Positions 41,390-49,654 of a stretch of 64,000 bases of DNA are shown here, in pieces. The position numbers and the translations under genes are program-made. The first letter of the stretch is position 1, and each line of letters begins with the position of its first letter. Source of the DNA: Streptomyces pseudovenezuelae (GTDB lineage Bacteria > Actinomycetota > Actinomycetes > Streptomycetales > Streptomycetaceae); assembly GCF_001513955.1 (NCBI RefSeq), contig NZ_KQ948144.1, positions 1,071,076 through 1,135,075 of the forward strand, read 5' to 3'. The notes under the pieces are model-generated. The model saw only the letters and a program-made list of their open reading frames with translations. It ran no database searches and was not told where the DNA came from.

Positions 41390-42283
41390 TCACGCCGCCC
41401 GGATCGCCCCGTCGATGTCCGGGAACGCGAAGGTGAACCCCGACTCCAGCAACCGCGTCGGCCGCACCCGGGCACTGCCGAGCACGTCCCCGGCCATCTC
41501 GCCGAGCACGGTCCGCAGCACGGGCGCGGGCACGGTGAAGAGCGTCGGCCGGTGCAGCACGCGGCCCATGGCCTCGGTGATCTCGCTGTTCGTCAGGGGC
41601 TCCGGAGCGGTGAGGTTGAACGGTCCCGACAGCCCGTCCGTCTCCAGCAGATGACGGATCGCGGCGACCTCGTCGTGCAGCGCGATGAACGACCAGTACT
41701 GCCGCCCGTCGCCCATCCGCCCGCCGAGCCCCGCCTGGAACAGCGGGAACAGCTTGCCCCAGGCCCCGCCCCCGCGGCCCACCACCAGACCGGTGCGGGT
41801 GAACGCGGTCCGCACGCCCGCCTGGTGCGCGGGCGCGGCAGCTGCCTCCCACTCCACGCACAGTTCGGGCAGGAACCCCTGCCCGGCGGGGGAGTTCTCG
41901 TCGACGACCCGGTCGCCGGTCTCGCCGTAGTAGCCCATCGCGCTGCCGTTCACGAAGACCCGCGGCGGCTCGTCCAGGGAGGCGACGGCCTTGGCGAGGG
42001 CGGTCGTGCCGTTGACCCGGCTGTCGTGGATGCGCTTCTTGTACGTCTCCGTCCAGCGGCGCGAACCGACGCCCGCCCCGGCGAGGTTGACCACGGCGTC
42101 GCACCCGGCGAGCCCGGCCGTGTCGACCCGCCCGGCCTCGGGGTCCCATCGGACCTCGGTGTCGTCCCGGGGCTCCCGGCGCACCAGGCGCACCACCTCG
42201 TACCCGTCCGCGGTGAGGGAGCGCACCAGGGCCGAGCCGATCAGTCCGGACGCCCCGGCCACCGCGATTCTTGAAAGTTGCAT
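41390..42283 (-). CDS. TIGR01777 family SDR epimerase
   Basis: A 297-residue extended short-chain dehydrogenase. The nucleotide motif is VAGASGLIGSALVRSL at about residues 8-22, followed by NLAGAGVGSRRW, the family signature, and SAMGYYGETGD with an active-site Tyr. A DUF1731 C-terminal tail (PTRLLESGFTFAFPDI) completes it. E. coli YfcH is a relative; function is not established. A 261-bp gap before the FAD gene shows only scattered short GGCC palindromes. Confidence 0.92.
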   Translation of the reverse strand: MQLSRIAVAGASGLIGSALVRSLTADGYEVVRLVRREPRDDTEVRWDPEAGRVDTAGLAGCDAVVNLAGAGVGSRRWTETYKKRIHDSRVNGTTALAKAVASLDEPPRVFVNGSAMGYYGETGDRVVDENSPAGQGFLPELCVEWEAAAAPAHQAGVRTAFTRTGLVVGRGGGAWGKLFPLFQAGLGGRMGDGRQYWSFIALHDEVAAIRHLLETDGLSGPFNLTAPEPLTNSEITEAMGRVLHRPTLFTVPAPVLRTVLGEMAGDVLGSARVRPTRLLESGFTFAFPDIDGAIRAA

Positions 42284-42354
42284 GACCTCATCCTGCCTGG
42301 TGGGTGGGTAAAAGCGATGTCTGGTTCCGGTACCCCCGCTTTAGGCTGGCGGAC

Positions 42355-42843
42355 ATGTCCCAACTGTCCATACGCCTCGCCCTCCCCGACGACGAAGAGG
42401 AGCTGGCCCGCCTCGACCGCGCCGAATGGTCGCCCCTGCACGAGGTCCTGCCCGAACAGCGGCCGCCCTACCGGCCGTTCTTCGACGAGCGTCACCTCCC
42501 CGAGGACTGCCTGGTCGCCGAGGCCGACCGCCGGATCCTCGGGTACGTCCGTCTCGGTTTCCCGACCGGGCTCGACGCGAACGCCCATGTGCGCCAGATC
42601 CAGGGCTTCGTCGTCAGCGCCACGGCACGCGGCCGCGGCGTCGGCCGGGCCCTGGTCCGCGCGATCACCGAGGAGGCCCGTCGCCGGGGCGCTCGCCGCC
42701 TCACCCTGCGCGTCCTCGGCCACAACACCCCGGCCCGCAGGCTCTACGAGTCCGAGGGCTTCGCGGTCGAGGGCGTGCTGCCCGAGGAGTTCCTGCTGGC
42801 GGGGGAGTACGTCGACGACGTGCTCATGGGGCGCCGTCTCTGA
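42355..42843 (+). CDS. GNAT family acetyltransferase
   Basis: A 162-residue N-acetyltransferase. The acetyl-CoA-binding motif is RGRGVGRALVRAITEEARRRG (motif A), and motif B is NTPARRLYESEGF. The acceptor is not known. ATG 42355 lies 7 bp after TAGGCT (42342-42347), so the mRNA is probably leaderless; no ribosome-binding site is visible. Its 3' end overlaps a small minus-strand ORF by 20 bp. Confidence 0.9.
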   Translation: MSQLSIRLALPDDEEELARLDRAEWSPLHEVLPEQRPPYRPFFDERHLPEDCLVAEADRRILGYVRLGFPTGLDANAHVRQIQGFVVSATARGRGVGRALVRAITEEARRRGARRLTLRVLGHNTPARRLYESEGFAVEGVLPEEFLLAGEYVDDVLMGRRL

Positions 42844-42940
42844 GGACCTGGTCGGCCGCGGCGGTCGTACGGCGTCTGCGCACCACCAGGTGGAGCGCGA
42901 TCCCCGCCACCAGCAGGGAGATCAGGAAGAACACGGGCAC
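42824..42940 (-). CDS. 38-residue single-helix membrane protein
   Basis: GTG 42940 to TGA 42824 encodes MPVFFLISLLVAGIALHLVV then a basic tail RRRRTTAAADQVLRD. One membrane helix spans residues 3-20, and the Arg run fixes the tail inside the cell. GGAGG 5 bp before the GTG is a good ribosome-binding site. It overlaps the end of the convergent GNAT gene by 20 bp. It lies 57 bp downstream of the MarP-like protease gene on the same strand and may be co-transcribed. Too short for routine gene finding; function unknown. Confidence 0.6.
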   Translation of the reverse strand: MPVFFLISLLVAGIALHLVVRRRRTTAAADQVLRDGAP

Positions 42941-42997
42941 AGGAGCCTCCGGGAAGCCGAGCGGGACCGTGGTCCCATCATCCGGGAGGACGCCGCG

Positions 42998-44182
42998 TCA
43001 GGACGTGACCAGCTCGCCCGTGTCCACCGGTGACGTGGCGTCCGCGGCCTTCTCGGCGTCCTTCGCGACCTCGTCGGCGGTCAGGACGTAGCCCGTCTCG
43101 TCGTCGGAGGTGGAACGGGCGAAGACCACGCCGTAGACCTTGCCGGAGGTGGTCAGCAGGGGGCCGCCGGAGTTGCCGGGGCGGACGGTCGAGCGGATGG
43201 AGTAGATCTCCCGGGTGACGGTGGCGTCGCTGTAGATGTTCTGGCCGGTCGCCTTCACCCGGTTGGCCACGGTCGCCGCCTGGAGGTTCAGGTCGCCGTC
43301 CTGCGGATAGCCCGCGACCACCGCGGAGTCGCCCCGCGAGGCGCCGTCGTCGAAGCGCAGCACCGGCGCGCGGAGCTCCGGGACGTACAGCACGGCCACA
43401 TCCCGGTCCGGATCGAACAGCACCACCCGCGCCTCGTACACCTGCCCGACCCCGCCGATCCGGACGCTGGGCTCGTCGATGCCGGCCACCACGTGCGCGT
43501 TGGTCATCACGTGCTGCGGCGCGTACACGAAGCCGCTGCCCTCACGGCCCTGGGTGCCGGAGGCGCCCTCGATCTTGACGGTGCTGAGCTTGGCGGCGTC
43601 GGTGGCGGCGGCCGTGACGCTGTCGCCGGTGGGCCTCGCGACCTCGGCCGTCGACTCGTTCTCGAACGGGTTGAAGACCTGCGGGAAGCCCGCCTCGGTG
43701 AGCGCGGAGGTGGCCCGGGAGAACCAGGAGGGCGTGGTGTCCGGCATGGCGTCCTGGACCGTGCCGAGCAGGGCGGAGTCCCGGATGGCGGTGGTGACCA
43801 GCGGCGACGAGGACGCGCCGAGCACACTGGCGGCGACCCAGGCCACGATGAGCACGGCCACGGAGTTGGCGGCGGCCCCGCCGACGCCGTCCGCGACGCG
43901 CAGCGGCCCCTGGTCCAGCTCCCTGCGCAGCCTGAGAGCCAGCCGTCCCGCCAGTTCGTGCCCCACGGCGGCCGGGACCAGCACGGTCAGCACCGCGGTC
44001 ACCGTCGCGGCCGTGCTCCCCGGTGTCACCAGGTCCATGATCCACGGCAGCACCCACACGCCCACGACCGCGCCGCCGACGAAACCGGCCAGCGAGACGC
44101 AGCCGGCCACCAGGCCGCGCCGGTAGCCGGAGGCCGCATAGGCGGCGATCACCAGCAACAGCAGGATGTCGAGCACGTCCAC
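42998..44182 (-). CDS. MarP-like membrane-anchored serine protease
   Basis: A 394-residue protein with four membrane helices in the first 125 residues (CvpA/colicin V-like domain) and a periplasm-facing trypsin-like domain from about 195. The catalytic triad is His230 (TNAHVV), Asp261 (DRDVAVLYV) and Ser338 (RPGNSGGPL). Length and positions are close to M. tuberculosis MarP (Rv3671c), an acid- and oxidative-stress protease that activates the peptidoglycan hydrolase RipA. Divergent from a peptidoglycan amidase gene, which makes a similar cell-wall role plausible. Confidence 0.92.
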   Translation of the reverse strand: MDVLDILLLLVIAAYAASGYRRGLVAGCVSLAGFVGGAVVGVWVLPWIMDLVTPGSTAATVTAVLTVLVPAAVGHELAGRLALRLRRELDQGPLRVADGVGGAAANSVAVLIVAWVAASVLGASSSPLVTTAIRDSALLGTVQDAMPDTTPSWFSRATSALTEAGFPQVFNPFENESTAEVARPTGDSVTAAATDAAKLSTVKIEGASGTQGREGSGFVYAPQHVMTNAHVVAGIDEPSVRIGGVGQVYEARVVLFDPDRDVAVLYVPELRAPVLRFDDGASRGDSAVVAGYPQDGDLNLQAATVANRVKATGQNIYSDATVTREIYSIRSTVRPGNSGGPLLTTSGKVYGVVFARSTSDDETGYVLTADEVAKDAEKAADATSPVDTGELVTS

Positions 44183-44372
44183 GGAGCCGCCCTTCTCTCT
44201 CGGAACCTTCAGTACGCAGGCGAGGCGTCCAGTGATCAGCTACGCGCACGCGTGCACCGGGAACCGGCCACGCGTGCGTGCACCTGGAAAAACGTCGCGG
44301 ACCAGGACGATGGTTCCACCGGGTGGCACAGCACACATCGCGGACGGAGCGGATCCGTCCGACAGTGGGACC

Positions 44373-46403
44373 ATGCGCGTCCGAAGAGCTCGGGGGATGC
44401 GAAGGCGGCGGTCGGCCCGAATACCCGGCGCGAGCCGTATACGGCTCGCGCTGCAAAACCGGCTCCCCCAACGACACCGCGACCGGCCGCCACCCCCTGC
44501 CGCGCCTGCGGTCCCTGCTGGAGCGGACGCTTCTGGCGGATCTGCCACGCCCACCGGGCCAGCCGCTCCTCGGGCTCCCGGTGGGCCTGCCGCTGCCGCC
44601 GGACGCACCGCTCCTGCCGGCCCGGCGGTGTCCGCCGGGGATCTGGCTTCCGCCCGGGGCGCGGCTTCTGCTGGGCCGGGGACTCCCGCCCGTCCTGGGG
44701 CTCGCTCCCGTCTCACCGGGGCTGAGGTGTCGGCCGGGCCTGGGACTCCTGCCCGTCCTGCCGGGGCTGAGGCCTCTGCCAGGCCTGGAGCGCGCTCTCG
44801 TCCATCCGGGGCTGAGGTGTCGGCCGGGGAGGAGGCCGGCGCGGGATCTGCGGTCCCGGCTGGAGCGGACGCTTCTGGCGGATCTGCCACGCCCACCGGG
44901 CCGGCTGCTCCTGCCGGCCTGACGGCGTCTTCCGAGGCGGGGGCTTCCGGGGGGCCTGCCGCTGGCGCAGGACGCACCGCTCCTGCCGGCTCGACGGTGT
45001 CCGCCGGGGATCAGGCGTCCGCCCGGGGCGCGGCTTCTGCTGGGGCTGAGGCGCCTGCTGGGCCGGGGACTCCGGTCCGTCCCGGGGCTCGCTCTCGTCC
45101 ATCCGGGGCTGAGGTGTCGGCCGGGGAGGAGGCCGGCGCGGGATCTGCGGTCCCGGCTGGAGCGGACGCTTCTGGCGGATCTGCCACGCCCACCGGGCCG
45201 GCTGCTCCTGCCGGCCTGACGGCGTCCGCCGGGGATCAGGCTTCTGCCCGGGGCGCGGCTTCTGCTGGGGCTGAGGCGCCTGCTGGGCCGGGGACTCCCG
45301 CGCATCCATCCGGGGCTGAGGCGTCTGCCGGGCCGGGGACTCGCTCTCGTCCATCCGGGGCTGAGGCGTCGACTGGGCCCGGGACTCCCGCCCGCCCCAC
45401 CGAGACCGACACGTCTACGGGGCCGGCAGCCCCCGCTGGAGCTGCCGCCTCCGCCGCACTCGCCGGGTCTGGGGCCTCCTCCGAGCCTCTGGCACCCTCG
45501 CAACCGGCGACCCCGGCGACCCCGGCGACCCCGGCGACCCCGGCGACCCCGGCGACCCCGGCGACCCCCGTGGCCCCAGCGACCCCCGCCCCCACCGAGC
45601 CCCCACCCCCCGCCGGAAGGCGACGGCGTGCCCCCCGGGCCGTTACCTGTCTGCTGGCCTGTGTTCCCGGGCTCGCTGTCGTTCTCGGGCTTGTGCTGTG
45701 TGTCAGTGGGGTCGAGCGGGCGGTGGAGGACGGGGCCGCCCGGGGGGCCGCGGTCGTAAGGCCGGGCGTCGTGCGGGCCGCCGCCAGGCCGCACATCGTG
45801 CCGAGGTCGGTGTGGGCCGTCGGCGGTGAGGCGAACTCCACCGCCCGCACCCCACCGCCCCCGAGCTACGACGACAAGGTGATCGCGGTCTTCGTGCACC
45901 ACACCGACTCGCCCAACGACTACGACTGCGCCGACGCGCCCCGCATCATCCGCTACCTCGCCGCCGGTCAGACCGGCGCCCGGAACTGGGACGACATCGG
46001 CTACAACTTCCTCGTCGACCGCTGCGGCACCATCTACGAGGGCCGTGCGGGCGGCGTGGACCGCCCGGTCACCGGCGCCCACACCCTGGGCTTCAACCAC
46101 CGCACCGCGGGCATCGCCGCCCTGGGCACCTTCACCGCGGGCGTCACCGTCCCGCGGGCCATGGCCGACGCGATCGCCTCCCTGGTCGCCTGGAAGCTGG
46201 GCCTCGCCGGCGTAGACCCGCGCTCCACCGTCCGTCTCACCTCCAGCAACAGCCTCAGCCGTTACGCCGAAGGCACCACCGTGGCGCTGCCCGCCCTCGC
46301 GGCCCACGGCGACGCCTACATGACGACCTGCCCCGGCGCCGCGCTCAAGGCCCTGCTGCCGGAGATCAGACAGAAGGCGGCCCGCCTCCAGGGCAGAACG
46401 TGA
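44373..46403 (+). CDS. Peptidoglycan-recognition-type amidase with repeat-rich N-terminus
   Basis: A 676-residue protein from ATG 44373. Residues about 60-410 are Ala/Gly/Pro/Ser-rich and built of repeated units, including a 99-residue-period in-frame repeat and an Ala-Thr-Pro run at about 379-400. RRRR near 415 precedes one membrane helix at about 424-446 (LLACVPGLAVVLGLVLCV). The C-terminal 180 residues form an Amidase_2/PGRP domain, with zinc ligands in FVHHTDS and the CP of TTCPGAA, plus YNFLVDRCGTIYEGR and GAHTLGFNHRTAG. It should cut between MurNAc and L-alanine. The start is uncertain; the repeat region may be partly untranslated if translation begins farther downstream. G/C at third positions drops in the repeats (about one third of codons in one copy end in A or T). 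Confidence 0.78.
   Translation: MRVRRARGMRRRRSARIPGASRIRLALQNRLPQRHRDRPPPPAAPAVPAGADASGGSATPTGPAAPRAPGGPAAAAGRTAPAGPAVSAGDLASARGAASAGPGTPARPGARSRLTGAEVSAGPGTPARPAGAEASARPGARSRPSGAEVSAGEEAGAGSAVPAGADASGGSATPTGPAAPAGLTASSEAGASGGPAAGAGRTAPAGSTVSAGDQASARGAASAGAEAPAGPGTPVRPGARSRPSGAEVSAGEEAGAGSAVPAGADASGGSATPTGPAAPAGLTASAGDQASARGAASAGAEAPAGPGTPAHPSGAEASAGPGTRSRPSGAEASTGPGTPARPTETDTSTGPAAPAGAAASAALAGSGASSEPLAPSQPATPATPATPATPATPATPATPVAPATPAPTEPPPPAGRRRRAPRAVTCLLACVPGLAVVLGLVLCVSGVERAVEDGAARGAAVVRPGVVRAAARPHIVPRSVWAVGGEANSTARTPPPPSYDDKVIAVFVHHTDSPNDYDCADAPRIIRYLAAGQTGARNWDDIGYNFLVDRCGTIYEGRAGGVDRPVTGAHTLGFNHRTAGIAALGTFTAGVTVPRAMADAIASLVAWKLGLAGVDPRSTVRLTSSNSLSRYAEGTTVALPALAAHGDAYMTTCPGAALKALLPEIRQKAARLQGRT
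44793..45226 (+). repeat. Two identical 137-bp direct repeats
   Basis: Bases 44793-44929 are identical to 45090-45226, 297 bp (99 codons) apart, so the repeat stays in frame with the amidase gene. A shorter related copy lies near 44508-44560. The spacing unit also contains further similar GCGGGGCGCGG segments. Confidence 0.9.
45507..45569 (+). repeat. Seven 9-bp tandem repeats coding for Ala-Thr-Pro
   Basis: Seven units of GCGACCCCG (last one with one mismatch) run from 45507 to 45569. They encode consecutive Ala-Thr-Pro triplets in the amidase linker and are prone to slippage. Confidence 0.9.
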
Positions 46404-46424
46404 CCCGGCCCGCGCCCGGTCGCG

Positions 46425-47552
46425 TCACCTGCGGCCGAGGTACACCCCCAGGGCCCGCTGCAACACTCGCCCCTGGAGTCCCACGGGTCGTTCCCACTCG
46501 CCGAGGTACTCCACGACCCGGCCCCCCGCCCCCGTCTTGAAGTGGAGCCGGCCCAGCAGCCGGTCCTCGGTGAGGGAGGGGGTGACGGAACGCAGGTCGT
46601 AGGTCGCGGCACCGGCGGCCCGCGCGTCGCACAGCATCCGCCACAACAGCGCGCTGCTGGGCCGAAGTTCCCGACCCCGGCGGCCGGACCCGGCGTAGGA
46701 GTGCCAGACCTGGGAGCCGACGTTGATCATCAGCGCGGCGGAGAGCACCTCGCCGTCGTACTCGGCGAGATAGAGCCGCAGCCGGTCGGAGTCCTCGGCG
46801 TTCAGGGCCTCCCACATGCGCCGGAAGTAGGCCGGGGGCCGGGCCCGGAAGCCGTCGCGGGCGGCGGTGGCCGCGTAGAGGCGGTAGAAGTCGGGCAGAT
46901 CGGCGGCCGTACCCCAGGAGACCCGGACGCCCGCCGACTCGGCCGTGCGCAGGGACTGCTCGAAGTGCGGCGCTAGGGCCTCGCGCAGCTCGTCCACCGA
47001 GCGGCCCGCCAGCGGGATCTGACAGCCGTACCGCGGCTGTCCGAGGCCGAAGCCGCTGTCCTCGTCCTGCGCGCACCGGCGCCACCCGAGTCCGCGCAGC
47101 CGTTCCCCGGCGTCCAGCGCGAACCCGTCGACCCCGGCCGCGGGCAGCTCGCGCACATGGTGGACGTCGGGGTCGGCGAGGCCCGCCGTCACCGTGCCGG
47201 CGTCCCAGTGCCGGACGACGACGGGCGGCCCGATCCGTACCGAGAACGCCCCGCGTTTCTCCAGATGGGCGACCAGGGGATCCAGCAGGCGTTCCGGGCG
47301 CGGGCCAAGCCAGTCGATCGTCGGTCCGTCGGGGAGGTAGGCGAGACAGCGCCGGGTGCCGGGCAGCGGCCGGTACAGGACGAGGGCCGTCGCGATCCTG
47401 GTCCCGTCCTCGAACCAGCCGACGCTCTCCGCCAGCCAGTCGGGCTTCACGTCGGCCCACTCGGGGATCTGGAGATGGCTCGCGTCGGGATGCAGCCGCA
47501 GGTGGGCGAGATGTTCCTCGCGCGTGATCTCGCGCACATACGGGCTGGTCAT
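46425..47552 (-). CDS. FemAB-like aminoacyl transferase (GNAT-like fold)
   Basis: A 375-residue protein of the FemX/FemAB type, which adds amino acids to lipid II side chains from aminoacyl-tRNA. Two acetyltransferase-like folds are suggested by an N-terminal region with LQIPEWADVKPDW and a C-terminal region with LSAALMINVGSQVWHSYAGS, PSSALLWRMLCDA and LGRLHFKTGAGG. Family members share the ending GExFKxGFG seen here as LHFKTGAGGRVVEYLGEWE. ATG 47552 has AGGAG upstream at 10 bp. Convergent with the amidase gene, 21 bp apart. The exact substrate (Gly addition or another) is not known. Confidence 0.82.
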   Translation of the reverse strand: MTSPYVREITREEHLAHLRLHPDASHLQIPEWADVKPDWLAESVGWFEDGTRIATALVLYRPLPGTRRCLAYLPDGPTIDWLGPRPERLLDPLVAHLEKRGAFSVRIGPPVVVRHWDAGTVTAGLADPDVHHVRELPAAGVDGFALDAGERLRGLGWRRCAQDEDSGFGLGQPRYGCQIPLAGRSVDELREALAPHFEQSLRTAESAGVRVSWGTAADLPDFYRLYAATAARDGFRARPPAYFRRMWEALNAEDSDRLRLYLAEYDGEVLSAALMINVGSQVWHSYAGSGRRGRELRPSSALLWRMLCDARAAGAATYDLRSVTPSLTEDRLLGRLHFKTGAGGRVVEYLGEWERPVGLQGRVLQRALGVYLGRR

Positions 47553-47711
47553 GGGCGGGGTGCTCCTGTTCGGGGCGGCCACGGTACGCCGGGAGTCACG
47601 GCGGGGGTCAAGAGCCCGAGCCCTCACAGGTTGCTCGTAGGCGGCTCAAGGTCCACGCCGAAACAGCCGCCCTATCGTCATGCACACGCACTGACTGGAG
47701 GTGGGGAAGAA

Positions 47712-47954
47712 ATGAACAGCAGTCACATGGACACCACGAACGCCACGGAGCGGACCGGTGGCCGGCTCTGGACCGCCCGCGGCCCCTGGGCGGTCGTCTG
47801 CGCCGTCGCGGCCGTGGTCCTCGGTCCGGCCGCCGTCACCGCGTCCGCGCTCGACCAGGCCAACGCGGCCCCGATGCACCACGCGGTGAAGGCCGACGAG
47901 ACGCAGGCGTACATCCCGGCGGACACGACCCGCCGCCGGAACGCGGCGGCCTGA
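47712..47954 (+). CDS. Small secreted or membrane protein
   Basis: An 80-residue protein. A basic-aromatic N-terminus (TGGRLWTARGPW) precedes one hydrophobic stretch at about 26-46 (VVCAVAAVVLGPAAVTASAL), which ends in ANAA, a possible signal-peptidase site. The mature part would be about 28 residues. GGAGG lies 9 bp before the ATG. Divergent from the FemAB-like gene; function unknown. Confidence 0.7.
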   Translation: MNSSHMDTTNATERTGGRLWTARGPWAVVCAVAAVVLGPAAVTASALDQANAAPMHHAVKADETQAYIPADTTRRRNAAA

Positions 47955-48019
47955 CGAGGAGCGGCCCGAAGGGGCCGAAAGGGGTCCGAAGAGGTCCTGA
48001 AAGGGGTCCTGATGGGGGC

Positions 48020-48538
48020 TCAGCCCCGGAAGCGGTCCCACAACTTGGGGTACCGCTCCGCCAGCACCCCGTCGCTCTCCAGGTCGATCGGCGTGCCCAG
48101 CGGCTCGGAGGCCGCGGGCCGGATGCCCAGGTCGGGCGCGACCGTACCGGTGAGTTGCTCGTAGGCCTCGTCCGCGGCGAAGCCCAGTTCCTCGCCGTCG
48201 CCGTCGATCTCCTCGTCGAAGTCGAGCAGCAGGTCGGCGAGCGAGTCGGGATCGTGCACCCCGCCCTCGTACACCTCGCGGCCCTGGCCGATCAGCCAGC
48301 AGCGGAAGAAGTCGAAGGCGTCGTCGCTCGCCCCGTCCAGCAGGATCCAGGCGGCGCCCCACAGGTCCCATGTGTACGCGCGGTTGAAGCGCGCCTCGAA
48401 GTGACGGGCGAAGTCGAGGACCATCTCCGGGTCCAGCGCGAGCAGCCGGTCCACCAGCAGGTCGGCCTGCTCCTCGGGGTCGCCGTCGGCGGCCTCGCGG
48501 GTGGCGTCCACCAGCTCCCAGAACTCCGTCTCGTCCAT
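48020..48538 (-). CDS. DUF4240 family protein
   Basis: A 172-residue acidic, soluble protein with the DUF4240 signature MDETEFWELVDATREAA at the start and WDLWGAAWILLDGASDDAF DFF in the middle. DUF4240 proteins are widespread in actinobacteria and have no established function. ATG 48538 gives the family N-terminus; the frame continues upstream without one. A WYL regulator gene lies upstream on the same strand (56 bp). Confidence 0.87.
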   Translation of the reverse strand: MDETEFWELVDATREAADGDPEEQADLLVDRLLALDPEMVLDFARHFEARFNRAYTWDLWGAAWILLDGASDDAFDFFRCWLIGQGREVYEGGVHDPDSLADLLLDFDEEIDGDGEELGFAADEAYEQLTGTVAPDLGIRPAASEPLGTPIDLESDGVLAERYPKLWDRFRG

Positions 48539-48594
48539 CACGGGTCCAGCATCGGGCCTGGAAGGGTGGGGCGCACGTGGAGTGCGGCGGATTG

Positions 48595-49569
48595 TTATGT
48601 CCCGTACAGGCGGCCCAGTCGTCTCGCGTCGTCGGCGAAGCGAGCCCGCAGACTCTCCGGAGCCAGCACTTCCACCTCGGGTCCGAGCCCCGCCAGCTGG
48701 GTGTGGGCGACCTGTTCGGACTCCACGGGGAGCGTCACGGTCCGCCACCCGTCCTCGGGAGCCGGTTCCGCGGCCGCCAGCGCCTCCCGCGCGGACGCCG
48801 GATCGACGACGTGCGGAAGCCGGCGCACGCCGTCCCCGGACAGCCGTACGACGACCTCGGCCCGCAGGATCGAGCGCGCGAACTGTTCGGCGCGCTCCGC
48901 CCAGAAGCCGGGCAGGTCGAACTCCTCGTCGCGCTCGAAGCGGGCCTCGCCGGCCGTCACCGCCGTGAAGCGGTCGATCCGGTACACCCGGAAGGAACCA
49001 CCCTCCGGGACCCGTGCGCACAGGTACCAGACGCCCGCCTTGAGCACGAGCCCGTACGGCTCCAGTTCCCGCTCCACCTCGCCCTCCCGGCCGCGGTAGC
49101 GCGCCGTGACCCCTCGGTCGTCCCACACCGCGTCGGCGACGGCGGGCAGCAGCTCGGGGGACTTCGGCTCGGTGAACCAGCCCGGCGCGTCCAGGTGGAA
49201 GCGCTGGGCCGCCGTACGGGAAGCGTCCCGCAGGGGCGGCACTAGGGCCGCCGAGACCTTCAACCGGGCCGCGGAGGCCGCGTCCTCCAGCCCCATCTCG
49301 CGCAACGCCCCCGGTACACCGGACAGGAACAGGGCCTCGGCCTCGCTCCGCGCCAGCCCGGTCAGCCGGGTCCGGTACCCGCCGATCAGCCGGTACCCGC
49401 CGGCCCGCCCCCGGTCGGCGTACACCGGGACGCCCGCCTCCGACAGCGCCTGCGCGTCCCGGGTCACCGTCCGCTCCGACACCTCCAGCTCGCGCGCCAG
49501 CTCGGCGGCGGTCATGGAGGGCCGGGACTGGAGCAACAGCACCATCTTGATGAGTCGGGCAGCACGCAT
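48595..49569 (-). CDS. WYL-domain transcriptional regulator
   Basis: A 324-residue DeoR-like regulator. The N-terminal helix-turn-helix is MTAAELARELEVSERTVTRD with ALSEAGVPVYADRGRAGGYR after it. A WYL domain follows at about 135-210 with AVWDDRGVTARYRGREG and VLKAGVWYLCARVPEG, and a WCX-like C-terminal region to the end. WYL domains bind nucleic acid or small ligands. The target may be the DUF4240 gene 56 bp downstream. The start lies 30 bp from the aceE terminator. Confidence 0.92.
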   Translation of the reverse strand: MRAARLIKMVLLLQSRPSMTAAELARELEVSERTVTRDAQALSEAGVPVYADRGRAGGYRLIGGYRTRLTGLARSEAEALFLSGVPGALREMGLEDAASAARLKVSAALVPPLRDASRTAAQRFHLDAPGWFTEPKSPELLPAVADAVWDDRGVTARYRGREGEVERELEPYGLVLKAGVWYLCARVPEGGSFRVYRIDRFTAVTAGEARFERDEEFDLPGFWAERAEQFARSILRAEVVVRLSGDGVRRLPHVVDPASAREALAAAEPAPEDGWRTVTLPVESEQVAHTQLAGLGPEVEVLAPESLRARFADDARRLGRLYGT

Positions 49570-49599
49570 ACCGCCATGATGCCGGGGCCCACTGACAGC

Positions 49600-49629
49600 G
49601 AAGGGGTACGGCGGCCGCCGTACCCCTTC
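49600..49629 (-). terminator. aceE terminator
   Basis: A perfect 30-bp palindrome (15-bp arms with no spacer; the loop forms within it) lies 25 bp after the aceE stop. The arms begin GAAGGGG and end CCCCTTC. Confidence 0.82.
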
Positions 49630-49654
49630 ACCGAAAGCGTCGAAGCTCAGGCCC

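Noticed and set aside
44240..44977. Minus-strand 245-codon frame opposite the amidase repeats
   Set aside because: Its third-position bias is no better than the plus frame, it has no domain, and the plus frame joins directly to the amidase.
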